A program made the translations under genes and the position numbers. A DNA stretch of 64,000 bases from Pseudomonadota bacterium (GTDB lineage: Bacteria; Pseudomonadota; Alphaproteobacteria; Acetobacterales; Acetobacteraceae). The notes under the pieces were generated by a model that did not search any database, was not told the origin of the DNA, and was given only the letters and a program-made list of their open reading frames with translations. The first letter of the stretch is position 1. The number at the start of each line of letters is the position of its first letter. The DNA is taken from contig JAJYYH010000036.1 in the NCBI GenBank assembly GCA_021801255.1, positions 124,001 through 188,000 on the forward strand. The letters are read 5' to 3'. Of the stretch, positions 59,597-64,000 are shown piece by piece.

Positions 59597-61165
59597 ATGC
59601 TGAAAAACATCGCGACCGTCGGCCTCTGGACGATGGCGAGCCGGGTTCTGGGTTTTACCCGTGACATCCTGATCGCCGCCCTGCTCGGCGCCGGGCCCGA
59701 GGCGGATGCCTTTTTTGTCGCCCTCAAGCTGCCCAATCTGTTCCGCCGCCTGTTCGGCGAGGGCGCCTTCAACGCCGCCTTCGTGCCGGCTTTCGCGGCA
59801 ACCCTCGCCGCCGAGGGGCGGGAAGAGGCGCGGCGTCTCGCCGAGGAGGTGGCCAGCGTGATGGTGGTCTGGCTCGCCTTCCTCGCGGTGATCGGTGTTC
59901 TCTTCATGCCGCTCTGGATGCACCTCCTGGCGCCGGGTTTTGCCAATGATCCTGGGAAATTCGCGCTCGCGGTGCGCCTCAGCCGGCTGACCTCGCCCTA
60001 CCTGCTGCTGATCTGTCTCTCCGCCCTCCTCTCGGGCGCGCTCAACGGGCTCGACCGCTTCGCCGCCGCGGCCGCGGCGCCGGTGTTGTTCAATGTCGTT
60101 CTGATCGCGGCGCTGGCCTTGTTTCACCACGATCCGACGCGAAGCAGTGTGGCACTGGCCGTCGGCGTGACGCTCTCCGGCATGGCGCAGCTCGTGCTTC
60201 TGGCGCTGGCGATGCGGCGCGCCGGGATGGCGCTCCGGCTGCCGCGGCCACGGTTGAGCCCTGGGGTGCGGGCGGTCATGGCGCGGATGGGGCCAGGGGT
60301 TCTGGGGGCCGGGGTGACGCAGCTCAATGTCGCCGTCGATACCATCATCGCGAGCCTGTTGCCGGCGGGCACGGTTTCGGTGCTCTACTATGCCGATCGG
60401 GTCAACCAGTTACCGCTGGGCACGATCGGGGCGGGAATTGGCACCGCGCTGCTGCCCCTGCTGTCGCGGCAGATGCGCCTTGGCAACGGGGCGGAGGCGC
60501 GGGCGAGCCTGAACCGGGCCATCGGCTTCGCCCTGGCGTTGACGCTGCCCGCGGCACTCGCCTTGGTCGTGTTGGCCCAGCCGATCATGCTGGCGCTGTT
60601 CCGCCACGGCGCGCTGAACGGGACGATGGCCGGGAAAAGTGCGGCGGCGCTGGCGGCCTATGCGCTCGGCCTGCCCGCTTTTGTGCTCGCCAAGGTTTTC
60701 GCCCCTGGTTTTTTTGCGCGCGGCGATACCAAAACCCCGGTCAGGATCGGGCTGATCGCGGTGGCACTCAATCTCGCGCTCAATCTCGCGCTGATGGTCC
60801 CGCTCGGATTTTTGGGCCCGCCGCTGGCAACCAGTTTTTCCGCCTTGTTCAATGCTGGAGCATTGGCCCTACTGCTCGCGCGCGCGGATCATTTCCGCCC
60901 CGATCGGGCGCTTCTCGGGCGCGGGCTTCGGGTTTTTGCCGCCGCCGGTGTGATGGCGTTGGCGCTCGTGCCGCTCGCCCCCATGATTGCCCCGGCGGGC
61001 GCGCTGGCGGCGCCCGTTGCCGCGATCTGGCGGGTTGGTCTGCTGATTGCCGTGGGGCTCGGCGTCTATGGGCTGGGCGGGCTTGGCATGGGCGCCTTCG
61101 ATCTCGATCTGCTGCGCAGTGCGCTTGCCGCGCGCCGGCTCAGAAAGGCTGCACGATCACCATGA
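59597..61165 (+). CDS. murJ: Lipid II flippase MurJ
   Basis: 522 residues with about fourteen membrane segments. N-terminal MASRVLGFTRDILIAALLG and FVALKLPNLFRRLFGEGAFNAAFVP are the standard MurJ/MviN signature. It moves lipid II across the inner membrane for peptidoglycan synthesis. In relatives murJ commonly follows glnD; here it lies ~18.6 kb downstream of glnD. Its 3' end overlaps the convergent hemJ gene by 26 bp. Confidence 0.94.
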   Translation: MLKNIATVGLWTMASRVLGFTRDILIAALLGAGPEADAFFVALKLPNLFRRLFGEGAFNAAFVPAFAATLAAEGREEARRLAEEVASVMVVWLAFLAVIGVLFMPLWMHLLAPGFANDPGKFALAVRLSRLTSPYLLLICLSALLSGALNGLDRFAAAAAAPVLFNVVLIAALALFHHDPTRSSVALAVGVTLSGMAQLVLLALAMRRAGMALRLPRPRLSPGVRAVMARMGPGVLGAGVTQLNVAVDTIIASLLPAGTVSVLYYADRVNQLPLGTIGAGIGTALLPLLSRQMRLGNGAEARASLNRAIGFALALTLPAALALVVLAQPIMLALFRHGALNGTMAGKSAAALAAYALGLPAFVLAKVFAPGFFARGDTKTPVRIGLIAVALNLALNLALMVPLGFLGPPLATSFSALFNAGALALLLARADHFRPDRALLGRGLRVFAAAGVMALALVPLAPMIAPAGALAAPVAAIWRVGLLIAVGLGVYGLGGLGMGAFDLDLLRSALAARRLRKAARSP

Positions 61166-61592
61166 TCACCACAATCAGCATCAGCACGGTCGGCACTTCA
61201 TTGGCAATACGATAGAAACGCTGACCATGGCGGTTGCGGTCGTTGAGGAAATCGCGCCGCCAGCGCGAGAGCGCGCCGTGAAAACCTGAAAGCAGCAGCA
61301 CGGCGGCGAGTTTCACGTGCCACCACCCGGCCGCCCAGTTGATCACGCCGGGTGTGAGCGCCATCGCCAGGCCGAAAACCCAGCTCGCGATCATGCCTGG
61401 GTTGATGATCTGCTTGAACAGCCGCCGCTCCATGACCTTGAAACGTTCCGAGGATAAGGAGCCCACGGCGGTTTCGCAGTGATAAACATAGAGCCGCGGC
61501 AGATAGAACATGCCGGCCATCCAGGCGATGACCGAGGCGACATGGAAGGCCTTGATCCAGGGAATAAAGGGCAAAAGAAAGCCGAGCGTCAT
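61140..61592 (-). CDS. hemJ: Protoporphyrinogen oxidase HemJ
   Basis: 150 residues with four membrane segments. IKAFHVASVIAWMAGMFYLPRLYVYH includes the conserved histidine that binds heme; WWHVKLAAVLLLSGFHGAL is near residue 100. Oxidises protoporphyrinogen IX to protoporphyrin IX, the step before ferrochelatase. ATG 61592 overlaps the hemH stop by 4 bp; the preceding in-frame ATG (61613) lies inside hemH. Confidence 0.92.
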   Translation of the reverse strand: MTLGFLLPFIPWIKAFHVASVIAWMAGMFYLPRLYVYHCETAVGSLSSERFKVMERRLFKQIINPGMIASWVFGLAMALTPGVINWAAGWWHVKLAAVLLLSGFHGALSRWRRDFLNDRNRHGQRFYRIANEVPTVLMLIVVIMVIVQPF

Positions 61593-62641
61593 GGCAGAAC
61601 CGGATGGGGGCAATCGGTGCGATCCGCGGCGCAGACTCGACCGCCCTGATGGCTGAAGATGCCGGGACCGCGGGCGAGGGTTTTTTCGACCAGCGCGGCC
61701 AGGGCGGTGATGAAGCGCGCGTCATCGTTCTGTGCCGGCACGCGGAAATAGCCTGGCACGTTTTTTTCGCGCGCGAGCTTGGCATAGTCGATATCGAGTT
61801 CAACGAGCGTTTCCGAGTGATCCGAGACGAAAGCGATGGGAGCAACAAGAAGCGCCGTGCGATCGGCGCCGGCGCGGGCGATTTCCTGCTCGGTGCTGGG
61901 CTCCAGCCATTTCTGCGGTGTCGCGCGCGATTGATAGCAAACCCGCCACTCAAGCCCCGGCAAGGCGAGCGCTTCCGCAACCGCCCGCGCCGTCGCCTCG
62001 ATCGCGCCCTGATAGGGATCGCCGCGAGCGATGATGATCTCGGGCAAGCCATGGGCGGAGAACAGCAGACGAAGCGGGATCGCCGGGTCGAGCGTGGCGC
62101 GGGCTTTTTCCCATGTCTCGCGGATCAGGGCGGCCGTTGCCCGCACATAGCCAGCATCGGTCGGCCAGCAACAGAGCGTGGTGACCGGCGCCATGAGACC
62201 AACCCGGGCAGCCGCCTCGCGCCAGGCGGTCAATGAACTCCCGGTGGTGGTACTGGAAAACTGTGGGTAGAGCGGCAGCAGCACGATACGATCCGGCCCC
62301 CAGGTTTTCACGGTTTGCGCCGCTTCGGCGCTGAACGGGTGCCAATAGCGCATGGCGATGAAGCAGCGCGTCGCGAATTCCGGCAATGCCGCTCTCAACG
62401 CCACCGCCTGGCGCTCGGTGAGCTCCAGAAGCGGCGAGCGTCCGCCGAGCAGGGCGTAATTCGCGGTGGCCGGGGCTATGCGGGCGCGCGCGATGATGCG
62501 GGCGAGAACGGGGCGGATAAAAAACGGCACGCGCAGAATAGCGGGATCGGTGAAAAGATTGCGCAGAAAGAGGGCGATCGCCTCCGGCCGATCGGGACCA
62601 CCGAGGTTGAACAGCACGATGGCGATTTTTGGCTTCGGCAT
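61589..62641 (-). CDS. hemH: Ferrochelatase
   Basis: 350 residues. IAIVLFNLGGPDRPEAI at the N-terminus, PLYPQFSSTTTGSS near 125, catalytic histidine in LLFSAHGLPE near 190, and PIAFVSDHSETLVELDIDY near 265 with conserved glutamate. Inserts Fe2+ into protoporphyrin IX. ATG 62641 is chosen over an in-frame GTG four codons earlier. The last ~25 residues (GGRVCAADRTDCPHPVLP) add a cysteine pair of unknown relevance. It forms an operon-like run with hemE and hemJ. Confidence 0.94.
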   Translation of the reverse strand: MPKPKIAIVLFNLGGPDRPEAIALFLRNLFTDPAILRVPFFIRPVLARIIARARIAPATANYALLGGRSPLLELTERQAVALRAALPEFATRCFIAMRYWHPFSAEAAQTVKTWGPDRIVLLPLYPQFSSTTTGSSLTAWREAAARVGLMAPVTTLCCWPTDAGYVRATAALIRETWEKARATLDPAIPLRLLFSAHGLPEIIIARGDPYQGAIEATARAVAEALALPGLEWRVCYQSRATPQKWLEPSTEQEIARAGADRTALLVAPIAFVSDHSETLVELDIDYAKLAREKNVPGYFRVPAQNDDARFITALAALVEKTLARGPGIFSHQGGRVCAADRTDCPHPVLP

Positions 62642-62674
62642 GCGCCGCTTCACCTAGCGCCCTTCGCCGGCACG

Positions 62675-63697
62675 TCAAGAAGCGCGGATCTGGGCGAGGA
62701 GATCGGCGACATGGGCGGGCGGCGTTTCGGGAAAAATCCCATGGCCGAGATTAAAAATATGCGGCCGGCCGCGGAGGGCATCGAGGATCCTCGCGGTCTC
62801 CGCCGCCAGCGCCGCGCCGCCGGCGAGCAGGGCGGCGGGATCGAGATTGCCCTGGAGCGCGACCCTGGGCCCGACGAGTTCCGCCGCGCGCTCCGGTTCG
62901 GTCGCCGTATCCATCCCCACGGCATCGACCCCACTGATCGCGGCATAGAGCCCCAGCAGTCCGCCCGAAAGGCGAGGAAAGCCGATCACCGGCAAGGCGG
63001 GAAACCGCGCCTTGAGAGCAGCGGTAATCTCGGCCGCAGGCTTGGCGACATGGCGGCGAAACAGCGCGGGCGAGAGCACGCCGGCCCAACTGTCGAACAG
63101 CATCACCACCTCGGCCCCGGCTTCGGCCTGGAGGGTGAGGCTGGCGATGGTGGCCTCGGTCAGCACGTCCATCAGGCGGTCGAAGGCGGCAGGCTCGGCA
63201 TGGGCCATCAGACGGGTACGAAGATGATCCTTCGACCCGCCGCCCTCGACCATGTAGCAGGCAACCGTGAACGGCCCGCCGGCAAAGCCGATCAGCGCGG
63301 CCGCCGGGTCGAGCCCCGCGCGCACCAGGCGGATGGTCTCGGCGACCGGGGCGAGGGCCGCGGCGAGACGCGCGAGCGATAATCCCGCGATATCGCCGGG
63401 CACGAGCTTTGGCAGCACCGGCCCCTCGCCCTCGGCGAAGCGCAGGCCGTAGCCGAGCGCCCAGGGCAGGATGAGGATATCGCTGAACAGGATGGCGGCA
63501 TCCATCCCAAACCGGCGCACCGGCTGCAGCGTCACCTCGGCGGCGAGATCGGGCGTCATGCAGAGCGCGATAAAATCCCCCGCCTGGGCGCGAACCGCGC
63601 GGTATTCGGCGAGGTAGCGCCCCGCCTGACGCATCAGCCAGACCGGCGGCGGCCAGACCGCCTCGCCTCTCAGTACCCGTAAAATCCGCTTGCCCAC
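62675..63697 (-). CDS. hemE: Uroporphyrinogen decarboxylase
   Basis: 340 residues. N-terminal signature PPVWLMRQAGRYLAEYRAVR near residue 18, FSDILILPWALGYGLRF with the catalytic aspartate near 65, GFAGGPFTVACYMVEG near 135, and FNLGHGIFPETPP near 315. Decarboxylates uroporphyrinogen III to coproporphyrinogen III. No ATG is suitable: GTG 63697 with a GGAG site gives the usual N-terminus, while the first ATG-type start at 63910 lies in non-coding-like text. In alphaproteobacteria this gene commonly flanks the replication origin. Confidence 0.93.
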   Translation of the reverse strand: MGKRILRVLRGEAVWPPPVWLMRQAGRYLAEYRAVRAQAGDFIALCMTPDLAAEVTLQPVRRFGMDAAILFSDILILPWALGYGLRFAEGEGPVLPKLVPGDIAGLSLARLAAALAPVAETIRLVRAGLDPAAALIGFAGGPFTVACYMVEGGGSKDHLRTRLMAHAEPAAFDRLMDVLTEATIASLTLQAEAGAEVVMLFDSWAGVLSPALFRRHVAKPAAEITAALKARFPALPVIGFPRLSGGLLGLYAAISGVDAVGMDTATEPERAAELVGPRVALQGNLDPAALLAGGAALAAETARILDALRGRPHIFNLGHGIFPETPPAHVADLLAQIRAS

Positions 63698-63710
63698 GAC
63701 TCGCTCCGGT

Positions 63711-64000
63711 TCTGCCTGCCCGCTCTTGGCATAAACCAAAGAAAGAAAAAAGAATCCTTCTGGTGTAGTTAAGAGAACCCTGTGGATCTTGGGGTACCCC
63801 ACGCGCCGGCCTTTCATGCTGCGAACGTCCACAGCAGAAAGCGTCGACAACGCCTTGGGTAGAAGCGCTTTTTTGTGAAAACCCCCATTCGCGCGCAAGC
63901 CGAGGGTCAAATCGTTCCCCCTTATCTCCGGCGCGCCCGTTATCCCCGCTCCGCCCTCCCGTGGTGTTCTTCGCTGCTGTTTCTCCCCGTGATCCCCGCT
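63711..64000. other. oriC: Candidate replication origin (oriC) region beside hemE, cut by the window edge
   Basis: About 300 bp without a gene. 63731-63780 is AT-rich for this genome. DnaA-box-like sites: TGTGGATCT at 63781 (7 of 9 to TGTGGATAA) and TTATCCCCG at 63940 (7 of 9 to TTATCCACA), plus weaker GTCCACAG at 63827 and TTATCTCCG at 63922. Position next to hemE matches the origin in Caulobacter and several relatives, and parS/parAB is 32 kb away. No perfect DnaA box is visible, so this rests mainly on context. Confidence 0.4.

Overview
The window reads as chromosomal DNA of a high-GC alphaproteobacterium, most likely Rhodospirillales and probably Acetobacteraceae. Evidence is the mnmE-mnmG-rsmG-parA-parB gene order with parS sites of sequence TGTTTCACGTGAAACA, an ALA-synthase type hemA (C4 heme pathway), the maeB-mutS-glnD block, and hemE-hemH-hemJ next to a candidate replication origin at the right edge. 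The taxon is inferred from gene content and order only.

Layout. 1-8600: aerobic benzoyl-CoA (box) catabolism, with the end of a BKACE (DUF849) gene, benzoate-CoA ligase, an alpha/beta hydrolase, boxC, boxB, an unrelated glycine-rich PEP-CTERM secreted protein, and a 3-oxoadipyl-CoA-type thiolase. boxA is not here. 8657-10096: cardiolipin synthase. 10100-11100: a scar region holding a truncated dispersed repeat, a Cas9-like HNH remnant, an IS1595-type transposase tail, and a 557-bp inverted copy of the 3' end of the DUF255 gene that lies 14 kb downstream. 11120-13669: a LysR regulator, ogt and a quinone oxidoreductase.

14113-24599: a catabolic island on the minus strand. It holds a sugar ABC transporter (binding protein, ATPase, permease), an SDR dehydrogenase, acetoin-dehydrogenase-like E1alpha/E1beta plus a lipoyl/E3-binding/hydrolase fusion, and an FGGY kinase. 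A SorC-family regulator is divergent from it, and a palindromic operator candidate lies between regulator and kinase. The combination suggests uptake and phosphorylation of a sugar or polyol followed by thiamine-dependent cleavage of an alpha-hydroxyketone to an acyl-CoA. This is the best candidate for an undescribed pathway in the window.

24652-32724: DUF255 thioredoxin-fold protein, a 2Fe-2S ferredoxin, tRNA modification genes mnmE and mnmG, rsmG with two parS sites at its 5' end, parA and parB. 32860-46706: malic enzyme, mutS, glnD, coq7, dsbB, a TPR protein, hemA and an rRNA methyltransferase. 46794-56542: accessory genes including beta-propeller proteins, an esterase, a Gly/Trp/Tyr repeat protein, an FtsB-like protein, a catalase remnant beside intact katG, and two medium-chain dehydrogenase/reductases. 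56751-57363: a relatively AT-rich Fic/Doc toxin-antitoxin pair. 57469-63697: two dehydrogenases, murJ, and hemJ-hemH-hemE, followed by the origin candidate.

A family of GC-rich dyad repeats of about 70-110 bp, usually placed just after stop codons, occurs at least seven times. No tRNA, rRNA or CRISPR array was recognised.
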